Source: Companilactobacillus metriopterae (GTDB lineage Bacteria; Bacillota; Bacilli; Lactobacillales; Lactobacillaceae). From it: a stretch of DNA of 64,000 nucleotides. This document shows, in pieces, positions 39,678 through 47,754 of the stretch. Every line of letters starts with the position of its first letter. Position 1 is the stretch's first letter. The position numbers were made by a program, and so were the translations under genes. The notes under the pieces are model-generated. The model ran no database searches, was not told the DNA's origin, and worked only from the letters and a program-made list of their open reading frames with translations. Where the stretch lies: the NCBI RefSeq assembly GCF_004117915.1, contig NZ_RSTD01000001.1, forward strand, positions 496,001 through 560,000, read 5' to 3'.

Positions 39678-40374
39678 TCCATTAATATTGGCATTAGATT
39701 TTTCAACAGATGAAGAAGCGATATCTTTTATAGATAGTGTAGAAATAGATAAGGATAATACATATTTAAAAATTGGCTTAGAAATGTTTTGTAAGTATGG
39801 TTATCCGTTTATACAAAAAATACGGAACTTAGGATATAAGATATTTTTGGATATTAAGTTGCATGATATTCCTAACACTGTTGAAAGAACTTGCAAGATG
39901 ATTTCAGAATGGAATATTCAGATGATAACGGTCCATGCTACAGGTGGTTCTGAAATGATTCTCGCAGCAAAACGAGGATTGGAAGGCAGTGACACAAAAT
40001 TACTTGCTGTTACACAATTAACATCGTTAGATAATAAAAATCTATCTGATGAACTACAGGTAAATTTAAACTCCCAAGACTATGTACGTAAGTTAGCCAA
40101 GCTAGCATATAAAAATAATGCAGATGGGGTAATATCGTCGGCCCTAGAAGTTCCAATCATAAAAGAGGCGACAAATAATTCCTTTATCTGTATAACACCT
40201 GGAATTAGAGTTGAAAATTCTGAGAATGAAGATCAAAAACGTGTTGTTACACCCATGATGGCAAAGGAATTGGGTAGTAATGGCATTGTGGTTGGACGAC
40301 CAATAACACAATCTGATGACAGGAATAAAGCTTACAAAAAATTCTATGAAAGTTGGGTAAATTCAAATGGATGA
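39670..40374 (+). CDS. pyrF: orotidine 5'-phosphate decarboxylase
   Basis: The 234-residue TIM-barrel enzyme has the catalytic DIKLHDIPNTV with D61, K63 and D66, and the phosphate-binding TPGIRVE and GIVVGRPI segments. It makes UMP from OMP. TTG 39670 is the start, behind GGAGAGGA in the pyrC end; the gene overlaps both neighbours by 8 bases. Confidence 0.95.
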   Translation: MINPLILALDFSTDEEAISFIDSVEIDKDNTYLKIGLEMFCKYGYPFIQKIRNLGYKIFLDIKLHDIPNTVERTCKMISEWNIQMITVHATGGSEMILAAKRGLEGSDTKLLAVTQLTSLDNKNLSDELQVNLNSQDYVRKLAKLAYKNNADGVISSALEVPIIKEATNNSFICITPGIRVENSENEDQKRVVTPMMAKELGSNGIVVGRPITQSDDRNKAYKKFYESWVNSNG

Positions 40375-41008
40375 TAAGAAAATTTCAATGGAAATTGCAA
40401 ATGATTTACTAGAAATAGGTGCTGTCTCATTGAATGTTCAAGAACCTTATACTTGGGCGAGTGGAATCAAATCACCAATTTATACTGACAATAGAATGAC
40501 AATTGCATATCCTGAAGTACGACAAAAAATTGTTAGATATTTATCACACAAAATATTTGTTAGATATAGCAATATTGACGTTATTAGTGGAGTTGCCACT
40601 GCTGGAATTCCACATGCTACTGGAGTAGCAAATAATTTAAATTTAGCTATGAATTATGTTAGATCTTCAGCAAAAGATCATGGTACTAAATCCTTAATCG
40701 AAGGAAGATGTGAATCTGGAGATAGGATAGTTATCATCGATGATTTAATTTCAACCGGTGGCAGTCTTTTAAAAGCAGTTGATAATATCAAAGCAGAGGG
40801 TGGGAATGTTATTGGATCGGCCGCCATATTTTCATATTCATTAGAAGTTGGGAATAAGAATTTTGCTGATAAGTCTTTAGAACTAGTTACACTCACCAAT
40901 TATCAAGATTTGATAACTGTAGCTGAAGAGAAAAAATTAATTAGTTCAGACGATCTATATTTACTGAACGAGTGGCAAAAGAATCCATATGAGTGGGGAC
41001 AAAAATGA
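40367..41008 (+). CDS. pyrE: orotate phosphoribosyltransferase
   Basis: The 213-residue phosphoribosyltransferase has the PRPP-binding motif VIIDDLISTGGS near residue 123, the substrate-specific TWASGIKSPIYTDNR near residue 24, and VRSSAKDHGT. It converts orotate to OMP. ATG 40367 overlaps pyrF, and the stop overlaps the pyrD start as ATGA. Confidence 0.95.
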   Translation: MDDKKISMEIANDLLEIGAVSLNVQEPYTWASGIKSPIYTDNRMTIAYPEVRQKIVRYLSHKIFVRYSNIDVISGVATAGIPHATGVANNLNLAMNYVRSSAKDHGTKSLIEGRCESGDRIVIIDDLISTGGSLLKAVDNIKAEGGNVIGSAAIFSYSLEVGNKNFADKSLELVTLTNYQDLITVAEEKKLISSDDLYLLNEWQKNPYEWGQK

Positions 41009-42003
41009 ATCTATATAAATTAATCAGACCTGTTATTTTTAGTATGGATCCAGAAACAGACCATCATTTGGTATCATTTCTTCTTAAACTATTTAATAAG
41101 AATCCGCAAGTAATTAGGAATATTGTAGCAAGTGAAAAAAATAATACAGAAGTTGCTGGCATAAAGTTTGATAGTCCTATTGGTATTGCAGCTGGATTTG
41201 ATAAAAATGGACAATTTTATAATAGTCTAGGTGCATTGGGTGCGGGATTTGTTGAGATTGGTAGTGTAACAAGAAGAAAACAAGCAGGTAATCCTAAAAA
41301 GAGAATTTTTAGACTGGCACAAGATGAAGCTATTATTAATAGAATGGGATTAAATAATGATGGTTTAAAGACAGTTGTGAAAAGATTGAAGAAGGTAGCT
41401 CCAACTACTAAAATTGGACTGAGTATAGCTACAAATCATGATACGCCTGAAGAAGAGATGGTATCTCAAATTATTGAGGACATAAAGTATTCTCAAAATT
41501 ATTGTGATTATGTTGCTATTAATATGAGTTGCCCAAATCAAGAAGGAATAATGAATCTCCAGTCAAAAGAAAATATCTCAAAACTCACATGGGCATTAGA
41601 AAAATATGATTTTTCAGTTCCAATTTTCTGTAAATTAGGTCACGATTTGAGTGAGCAGGAGTTAGTATATATTTGTTCTCAATTGACTAATAAAATTACC
41701 GGAGTGATTCTCACTAATACCAGTAATAGCAGAGAAAATTTGACCTCAAAGAACAAATTTGAACACGGTGGATTAAGTGGGCGTCCACTATTCTCAAAAT
41801 CTTTAAAATTAACAAAATTGATTCATCAAAAGTTTCCAGATAAGAAAATTATCTTTTCAGGCGGAGTTTTCTCGGAATCAGAAGCAGAGCTTGCCTTAAA
41901 AAATGGTGCTGATTTAGTTCAGCTGTATACAGGTATTATCTATGAAGGACCATTTTTGATTAGAAAAATTAATAAGTATCTTTATGAAAGCAAGGAGAAA
42001 TAA
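41005..42003 (+). CDS. pyrD: dihydroorotate dehydrogenase, class 2-like with class 1-like Cys
   Basis: The protein has 332 residues from ATG 41005 (ATGA overlap with pyrE, GGGG ribosome site upstream); an ATG 12 bases earlier is less likely. The N-terminal YKLIRPVIFSMDPETDHH extension and the segments GIAAGFDKNG, EIGSVTRRKQAGNPKKRIFRL and INRMGLNN are those of class 2, quinone-linked, membrane-associated enzymes. The catalytic motif reads NMSCPN with Cys176, where class 2 enzymes normally have NxSSPN with Ser. A cysteine at this place is the class 1 feature. It is last in the pyr operon. Confidence 0.9.
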   Translation: MNLYKLIRPVIFSMDPETDHHLVSFLLKLFNKNPQVIRNIVASEKNNTEVAGIKFDSPIGIAAGFDKNGQFYNSLGALGAGFVEIGSVTRRKQAGNPKKRIFRLAQDEAIINRMGLNNDGLKTVVKRLKKVAPTTKIGLSIATNHDTPEEEMVSQIIEDIKYSQNYCDYVAINMSCPNQEGIMNLQSKENISKLTWALEKYDFSVPIFCKLGHDLSEQELVYICSQLTNKITGVILTNTSNSRENLTSKNKFEHGGLSGRPLFSKSLKLTKLIHQKFPDKKIIFSGGVFSESEAELALKNGADLVQLYTGIIYEGPFLIRKINKYLYESKEK

Positions 42004-42060
42004 TCTTGTTTTTTTTATTGTATTGAAATATGTTAAGATGTTATTTATGTGAGGTGCAGT

Positions 42061-42645
42061 ATGCAAGTTAATAACGTTTCTATGAATTTAAGTGCAGTTA
42101 GTTCTGCACATTATCCAGATGAAGGATATCCAGAAATTGCTTTATTGGGACGTTCTAATGTGGGTAAATCATCGCTGATTAATACTCTAATTAATCGTAA
42201 GAATTTTGCTAGAACTTCCAGTACACCAGGTAAAACACAAACTTTGAATTTTTATAATGTTGAAGATTTGTTGTATCTTGTAGATGTTCCTGGATATGGA
42301 TTTGCTAAAGTATCTAAAAAACAACGTGAAGAATTTGGAGTTATGATTGAAGAATATCTGACCACACGTAATGTTTTAAAGGGTGCTGTTATTTTGGTGG
42401 ACGGTCGTCATGCACCAAGTGAAGACGATATTTCAATGTATCAATTCATTAGCTATTACCATATTCCAACATTAATTGTTGCGACTAAGATGGATAAAGT
42501 TAAAAAGAATCAATGGAATAAGACAATTAGTCAGGTAAATAGTGCATTGAATATCAACCAAACTGATAGTTTACAATTATTTAGTTCAGAAACTAAATAT
42601 GGAAAAGATGAAGTTTGGGAATGGATTGAAGACCACATGAAATAA
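42061..42645 (+). CDS. ysxC: ribosome biogenesis GTPase YsxC/EngB
   Basis: The protein has 194 residues from ATG 42061, with GAGGTG five bases upstream; an in-frame start 12 bases earlier overlaps that site. G1 is GRSNVGKSS (30-38), then [11 protein letters not shown] (G2), DVPGYGFAK (G3) and TKMDKV (G4). It is an essential GTPase in 50S assembly. In most Firmicutes it follows clpX directly; here the pyr operon lies between. The 57-base gap from pyrD shows no clear terminator. Confidence 0.95.
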   Translation: MQVNNVSMNLSAVSSAHYPDEGYPEIALLGRSNVGKSSLINTLINRKNFARTSSTPGKTQTLNFYNVEDLLYLVDVPGYGFAKVSKKQREEFGVMIEEYLTTRNVLKGAVILVDGRHAPSEDDISMYQFISYYHIPTLIVATKMDKVKKNQWNKTISQVNSALNINQTDSLQLFSSETKYGKDEVWEWIEDHMK

Positions 42646-42650
42646 AAATG

Positions 42651-42678
42651 TTGTAATTTGAAATTTGTTTGTTATCAT
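42651..42678 (+). promoter_or_regulatory. promoter of the tyrS T-box transcript
   Basis: TTGTAA (42651-42656) and TATCAT (42673-42678) are 16 bases apart, shortly before T-box stem I. Confidence 0.5.
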
Positions 42679-42689
42679 ATCTTTAACAA

Positions 42690-42907
42690 GTTAAATCTAA
42701 CCAGAAGTAGTTAGACATCTCAGTGTTCAGAGAATTGGCGGTCGGTGCGAGCCAAGCAGGATGTTTTAACCAAATACTAGATTTTTCTTTTATCGTTTCC
42801 TACGATACAGGAGTAAGAGTGGATAGTTATATTTAATTATCTGAACTAGGGTGGTACCGCGCAAAAGAGCGTCCCTGCATTTATGCAGAGATGCTCTTTT
42901 TTTGTCT
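42690..42907 (+). promoter_or_regulatory. tyrosine T-box riboswitch
   Basis: Stem I is closed by AAATCTA (42693-42699) pairing with TAGATTT (42778-42784). TAC at 42775-42777, just inside that stem, is the Tyr specifier codon. The conserved T-box AGGGTGGTACCGCG (42848-42861) follows. The terminator pairs AAAAGAGC (42863-42870) with GCTCTTTT, with CTGCAT/ATGCAG inside and a T run. Uncharged tRNA-Tyr would stabilise the antiterminator and allow transcription of tyrS and probably the genes after it. Confidence 0.92.
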
Positions 42908-42937
42908 CTTACAATATATTAAAAAAGGAGAAAAGGA

Positions 42938-44182
42938 ATGAATATTTTAGAAGATTTAAAATGGAGAGGTTTAGTTAATCAACAATCAGATGAGGAAGGG
43001 TTAACTGAGCTATTATCAGAAAGTAAAATTAGTCTGTATTGTGGAATGGATCCGACTGGAGATTCAATGCATATAGGTCACTTGTTACCATTTATGACAC
43101 TAAATAGATTTGCTGAAGAAGGTCATCATCCAATAATAGTAATTGGTGGTGCAACTGGGTCAATCGGTGATCCAAGTGGTAAAAATGCAGAAAGACCAAT
43201 GCAAACAATGGAACAAGTAAATGCTAATGTTAAGGCTCTAAGTAATCAGGCAAGTCGTATTTTCCCTAATTTTGAGTCAGTTAACAACTATGATTGGACA
43301 TCTCCAATTAGTATTTTGGATTTTTTAAGAGACTATGGAAAATCATTTAGTGTTAATACAATGTTAAATAAAGAAATTGTTTCTAGTCGTCTTGAAAGTG
43401 GTATTTCATTTACAGAATTTACATATCAAATTCTTCAATCACTAGATTTCCTAACACTTTACAGAAATAAAAATGTTCAACTTCAAGTTGGTGGAGCTGA
43501 TCAGTGGGGAAATCTAACTGCAGGTCTAGATTTAATTCATAAAAAAGAAGGTTCTGATGCTAAAGTATATGCTTTGACAATACCTTTACTACTGAAATCA
43601 GATGGACAAAAATTTGGTAAAACAGCTGGTGGAGCAATTTGGCTAGATGCTGCAAAAACTTCACCGTATGAATTTTATCAATTCTGGTTCAACCAAGATG
43701 ACGCTGATGTAGTTAACTTGCTTAAGAAATTTACTTTCCTTTCTCGTGAAGAAATTGCAGATTTAGAAGAAAAGATAAAGACACAACCAGAAAAACGTGA
43801 AGCACAAAAAACTCTAGCTGAAGAAGTAACCAAATTTGTCCATGGTAAAGAAGCACTAGAAACAGCTAAAAAAATCACTGATGTACTTTTCTCTGGTGAA
43901 ATTCAGGAATTAACAACAGATGAAGTTTCTCAAGCATTTAATGGAGTTCCAAGTGCTGAAATTTCTTCTGATGTTATCAATATTGTGGACTTATTAATTG
44001 AAGCCAAAGTCGATAGTTCTAAGCGTCAAGCTCGTGAAGATGTACAAAATGGTGCTATTAGAATAAATGGTGAAAAAATAACAGAAACAACCGCTGAAAT
44101 TGATCCAAAAAGTTCATTTGATGGTAAATATATTGTGATTCGCAGAGGTAAAAAGAAGTATTTCTTAGCAACAATTAAATAA
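42938..44182 (+). CDS. tyrS: tyrosyl-tRNA synthetase
   Basis: The 414-residue class I synthetase has HIGH at 45-48, KFGKT at 225-229 (the KMSKS equivalent of this subclass), the GGADQWGN tyrosine/tRNA region near 187, and an S4-like RNA-binding domain in the last 60 residues. An AAGGAG ribosome site precedes ATG 42938. It is controlled by the preceding tyrosine T-box. Only 19 bases separate its stop from the nhaC-type gene, with no terminator between. Confidence 0.97.
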   Translation: MNILEDLKWRGLVNQQSDEEGLTELLSESKISLYCGMDPTGDSMHIGHLLPFMTLNRFAEEGHHPIIVIGGATGSIGDPSGKNAERPMQTMEQVNANVKALSNQASRIFPNFESVNNYDWTSPISILDFLRDYGKSFSVNTMLNKEIVSSRLESGISFTEFTYQILQSLDFLTLYRNKNVQLQVGGADQWGNLTAGLDLIHKKEGSDAKVYALTIPLLLKSDGQKFGKTAGGAIWLDAAKTSPYEFYQFWFNQDDADVVNLLKKFTFLSREEIADLEEKIKTQPEKREAQKTLAEEVTKFVHGKEALETAKKITDVLFSGEIQELTTDEVSQAFNGVPSAEISSDVINIVDLLIEAKVDSSKRQAREDVQNGAIRINGEKITETTAEIDPKSSFDGKYIVIRRGKKKYFLATIK

Positions 44183-44201
44183 ACTGTTGGGGGGAAGTTT
44201 T

Positions 44202-45587
44202 ATGGAAAATAAAAAACTTTCATTTGTAGAATCACTAATAATCATAATTTTGATGTTTGTAATATTAGGTTTTATGATTATAAAATTAGAAATAGCGCCA
44301 CAAATACCCTTATTATTAACTTTTACTTTATTATTAGCGTATGGTAAGTTTCGTAAATTCTCTTGGGATAGTCTCCATGAAGGAATAATTAACGGTATCA
44401 AGCCAGGTATTATTCCTATGATCATATTTATTATGATTGGAGTATTAGTAGCATCATGGCTTAGCGCAGGAGTAATCCCAACAATCATGGTTTATGGATT
44501 AGAAGTCATGAATCCTAATTTCTTCCTTTTAACAGTCTTTATTAGTTGCTGTTTAGTGGGAATAATTGTCGGTAGTGCGTTTACTACTATTTCGACAATG
44601 GGTTTGGTTTTTATAGGAATCAGTCAGGTTATGGGAATAGATTCAGCTATGACTGTTGGTGCTGTAGTATCTGGGGCATTCTTTGGAAATAATATGTCTC
44701 CATTATCTGATACAACTAATTTAACAACAGGTATCGCGGGTGTAAAAAATCTTTCTTCTCATATAAAACTGATGTCACATACTTCTCTGATTGCTGCGGG
44801 AATAAGTGCAGTAATATTTTTCATAATTGGTCAAAGTAACAAGCAGGTCAATCTTTCAAGTGTTCATCATATCGAAAATATTTTGAAATCTAATTTTGTA
44901 GTTTCACCTTTAATGTTATTACCAATTCTTGTTCTATTGATCTTGGCAATTCGTCAAGTACCTGCTATTCCAACATTATTATCTGGTGCAATAACTGCAA
45001 TAATTATGAATATGATTATTAATGGTGTATCTTTGAAAACTGTTAGTGATGAAATTATGAATGGATTTCATTTTACTAAATCTACACCAGAAATTAATCA
45101 AATAGTATCAGGTGGTGGAATCAGTAATATGTTAGGCAGTATTTCACTTATTATCTGTGCTCTAGCTTTAGGCGGAATTTTACTAGAATTGGGTGTAATT
45201 GATAGTTTAATTAGCAAAATGGAAACACACGTTAATACTCCAGGTAAGTTGATTTTAGCAACAGGTATTGGTGGTATAGGAGTAAATGTTTTAGTTGGTG
45301 AACAATATTTATCAATTATTTTGCCAGGTACAACATTTAAAAAAGACTTTGAGAAATTAAAAATTGCACCTAGATATCTATCTAGAACTCTTGCAACTGC
45401 TGGTGCTGATATCAACGCACTGGTTCCATGGAGTGTTAGTGGTGTATTTATTGCAGGTACTTTAGGTGTCAATACAATACATTACTTACCATACACATTT
45501 TATACATGGCTTAATCCGATATTAGCAATTCTATTTGGATTTATATTCCAAAATCGTTTGTTTAAGGCGGGAAAGAATATTGAATAA
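44202..45587 (+). CDS. nhaC: NhaC family Na+/H+ antiporter-like transporter
   Basis: The protein has 461 residues from ATG 44202, which fits the GGGGGGAAG ribosome site; an in-frame TTG 15 bases upstream is part of that site. About eleven to twelve hydrophobic segments are visible, with the NhaC signature GAFFGNNMSPLSDTTNL near residue 163 and GADINALVPWSVSG near the C-terminus. NhaC proteins exchange sodium and protons; some relatives under tyrosine T-boxes have been proposed to carry tyrosine. It lies 19 bases after tyrS without a terminator, so the T-box probably controls it too. Confidence 0.9.
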   Translation: MENKKLSFVESLIIIILMFVILGFMIIKLEIAPQIPLLLTFTLLLAYGKFRKFSWDSLHEGIINGIKPGIIPMIIFIMIGVLVASWLSAGVIPTIMVYGLEVMNPNFFLLTVFISCCLVGIIVGSAFTTISTMGLVFIGISQVMGIDSAMTVGAVVSGAFFGNNMSPLSDTTNLTTGIAGVKNLSSHIKLMSHTSLIAAGISAVIFFIIGQSNKQVNLSSVHHIENILKSNFVVSPLMLLPILVLLILAIRQVPAIPTLLSGAITAIIMNMIINGVSLKTVSDEIMNGFHFTKSTPEINQIVSGGGISNMLGSISLIICALALGGILLELGVIDSLISKMETHVNTPGKLILATGIGGIGVNVLVGEQYLSIILPGTTFKKDFEKLKIAPRYLSRTLATAGADINALVPWSVSGVFIAGTLGVNTIHYLPYTFYTWLNPILAILFGFIFQNRLFKAGKNIE

Positions 45588-46074
45588 AATCACTTGTTCA
45601 GCTACAAAAACAATTTTTGAAGAAATTATTTTTAATAATGAATTAAATGAAAAGAAAACTCTTTTTGGTGGTAGAACTTTAGAGATTTTGGATAAAAATG
45701 CAGGATTAGCTGCTTATAAGCTGGTAAATATACCCATTGCGACCGCTGGCTACGATAATCTTTATTTTTTGAAACCGATGAAAGTTGGACAAAGTCTCAA
45801 AGCTTTTTCATTTGTCACTGGGACTAAAGGTAGATCTATTGAGGTATTTACAAAATTTATTACTGAAGATTTACAAACTAAAGAAAAAGAATTAGCATTT
45901 ACTAGTTTTTGTACACTTGTAACATTACCAGGTGATTCTGATTTTGAATTACCTGAGGTAATTGCTGAAACAGAAGAAGAAAAAGCATTAATGGCAGGAT
46001 TTGAACAAAGATACTTGAGTCGAAAAGAGGAACGTTCAAAGTTACCTGAATTCTTAAAGAATATAGATATTTAA
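45580..46074 (+). CDS. acyl-CoA thioesterase (hotdog fold)
   Basis: The protein has 164 residues from TTG 45580, which overlaps the nhaC end by 8 bases and has GGCGGGA upstream; longer in-frame starts inside nhaC lack ribosome sites. The segment KKTLFGGRTLEILDKNAGLAAY matches the acyl-CoA hydrolase type of hotdog thioesterases (family pattern LFGG...D..A). It releases free acids from acyl-CoA. The substrate is unknown. The overlap makes it a third member of the tyrS-nhaC transcript, which a terminator then closes. Confidence 0.82.
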   Translation: MNKITCSATKTIFEEIIFNNELNEKKTLFGGRTLEILDKNAGLAAYKLVNIPIATAGYDNLYFLKPMKVGQSLKAFSFVTGTKGRSIEVFTKFITEDLQTKEKELAFTSFCTLVTLPGDSDFELPEVIAETEEEKALMAGFEQRYLSRKEERSKLPEFLKNIDI

Positions 46075-46100
46075 AACAGATTGAAAAATCTGTTTTTTTT
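46073..46100 (+). terminator. intrinsic terminator after the thioesterase gene
   Basis: AAACAGATT and AATCTGTTT arms around GAAA, followed by T residues, starting at the stop codon of the thioesterase. Confidence 0.88.
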
Positions 46101-46137
46101 TATTGCTATAATGAGTATTGTAAAAGGGGACAAAACT

Positions 46138-47646
46138 ATGGATACTTTAAAGCAAAGAAAAAAATGGTCAATGCCATCTGCATTCACCATCCTGTTTTTT
46201 TTAATAATTTTTGTAGCAATATTAACTTGGTTGATTCCTTCGGGACAATATAATACAGATAAAGCGGGCAATATCATCGCTGGAACATATAAGTCTTTAC
46301 CAGCGCATCCGCAAGGTCTTTGGGATATTTTCAAAGCTCCAATCGAAGGTATGGTTGGAACTGCAACTACTGAAGGGTCAATATCTGTTTCATTATTTAT
46401 ATTAGTTATTGGTGGATTTTTAGGAGTAGTCAATAAAACTAGAGCTTTAGATGACGGTATTAGTACCACTGTCAAAAAATTTGCTGGGAAAGAAATGATA
46501 ATGATCCCAGTGTTAATGATTTTATTTGCTATCGGTGGTTCTACATATGGTATGGGTGAGGAGACAATTGCATTTTATCCAATTCTTATACCAGTTATGA
46601 TTAGTGTGGGATTTGATTCTATTACAGCTATTTCCATTGCCTTGATCGGGTCACAAGTTGGATGCTTAGCCTCAACGGTCAATCCTTTTGCTACCGGTGT
46701 AGCATCACAGACTTTGAATATCTCACCAGGTGATGGTTTATTATCTCGAGTAGTATTGTTAGTACTGGTTACAGCAATAAGTATTGGTTACGTAATGTAT
46801 TATGCAAAAAAAGTAAAAAATGATCCTAAAAAATCTTATGTATATGATCGAAGAGAACAAGATATGAAAGAATTTTCAATTTCAGATTCTGAAATTGATG
46901 TAAACCTTTCAAAAAATCAAAAATGGGTTTTAGTTCTATTTTTATTATCGTTTGTCATAATGATCGCAGGGTTGATTCCATGGACAAGTTTGAATCCTGG
47001 ATGGACTGTATTTGAAACAATGACTAAAAATATTTCTAAAGTTCCATTTTTAGGTAATTTTATAGGACATGACTTTGCACCACTTGGAACATGGTATTTT
47101 ACTGAAATAACAACCTTATTCTTGATAATGTCAGTTGTAATAATGTTTGTTTACCACATGAAAGAAAGCACATTTATTGATGCCTTTATTGGCGGAATGA
47201 ATGACTTTTTGAGTGTTGCAATAATCGTTGCAGTTGCAAGAGGAATTCAGGTAGTAATGAACAATGGATTTATTACGGCAACAGTTTTACATGCTGGTGA
47301 ACAAGGATTAAGCCATTTATCATCAGGAATTTTTATAACGTTAACTTATATTTTTTATATTCCAATGTCATTTTTGATTCCTTCAACATCAGGATTGGCA
47401 GCAGCAACTATGGGAATAATGGGACCGTTGGGTAAGTTTTCAAATGTTAGTCCTTCACTAGTAGTTACTGCATATCAGGCAGCTTCTGGATGGGTAAATG
47501 TAATTACACCTACATCAGGTGTGGTTATGGGAGCTTTAGCCATAGGACATGTAGACATTGTTAAATGGTGGAAATATATTTGGAAATTAATGATAATTTT
47601 ATTTGTTGTCTCAATTTTATTCTTGGTAATTTGTACATATATTTAG
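46138..47646 (+). CDS. YfcC family membrane transporter
   Basis: The protein has 502 residues from ATG 46138, behind AAAGGGGAC; the longer in-frame start lies in the preceding terminator and is rejected. It is polytopic, beginning WSMPSAFTILFFLIIFVAILTWLIPSGQY, with GGSTYGMGEETIAFYPIL near residue 145 and GSQVGCLASTVNPFATGVAS near 178, features I associate with YfcC/arginine-ornithine-antiporter-like and C4-dicarboxylate uptake-C relatives. Substrate unknown; amino acids or peptides are plausible. A TATAAT at 46106-46111 next to the upstream terminator may be its -10 element. Confidence 0.82.
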   Translation: MDTLKQRKKWSMPSAFTILFFLIIFVAILTWLIPSGQYNTDKAGNIIAGTYKSLPAHPQGLWDIFKAPIEGMVGTATTEGSISVSLFILVIGGFLGVVNKTRALDDGISTTVKKFAGKEMIMIPVLMILFAIGGSTYGMGEETIAFYPILIPVMISVGFDSITAISIALIGSQVGCLASTVNPFATGVASQTLNISPGDGLLSRVVLLVLVTAISIGYVMYYAKKVKNDPKKSYVYDRREQDMKEFSISDSEIDVNLSKNQKWVLVLFLLSFVIMIAGLIPWTSLNPGWTVFETMTKNISKVPFLGNFIGHDFAPLGTWYFTEITTLFLIMSVVIMFVYHMKESTFIDAFIGGMNDFLSVAIIVAVARGIQVVMNNGFITATVLHAGEQGLSHLSSGIFITLTYIFYIPMSFLIPSTSGLAAATMGIMGPLGKFSNVSPSLVVTAYQAASGWVNVITPTSGVVMGALAIGHVDIVKWWKYIWKLMIILFVVSILFLVICTYI

Positions 47647-47674
47647 AGCATACTAACAGTAGTATGCTTTTTTT
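47647..47674 (+). terminator. intrinsic terminator after the YfcC-family gene
   Basis: AGCATACT (47647-47654) and AGTATGCT (47661-47668) around six bases, then seven T. Confidence 0.9.
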
Positions 47675-47754
47675 AATGCTTTTAAATAGCCTAGTTTTGC
47701 AAAGATAGATATAATTAAGGGTGAACTTATTAAATTGTGAAAGGAGAACTTATT

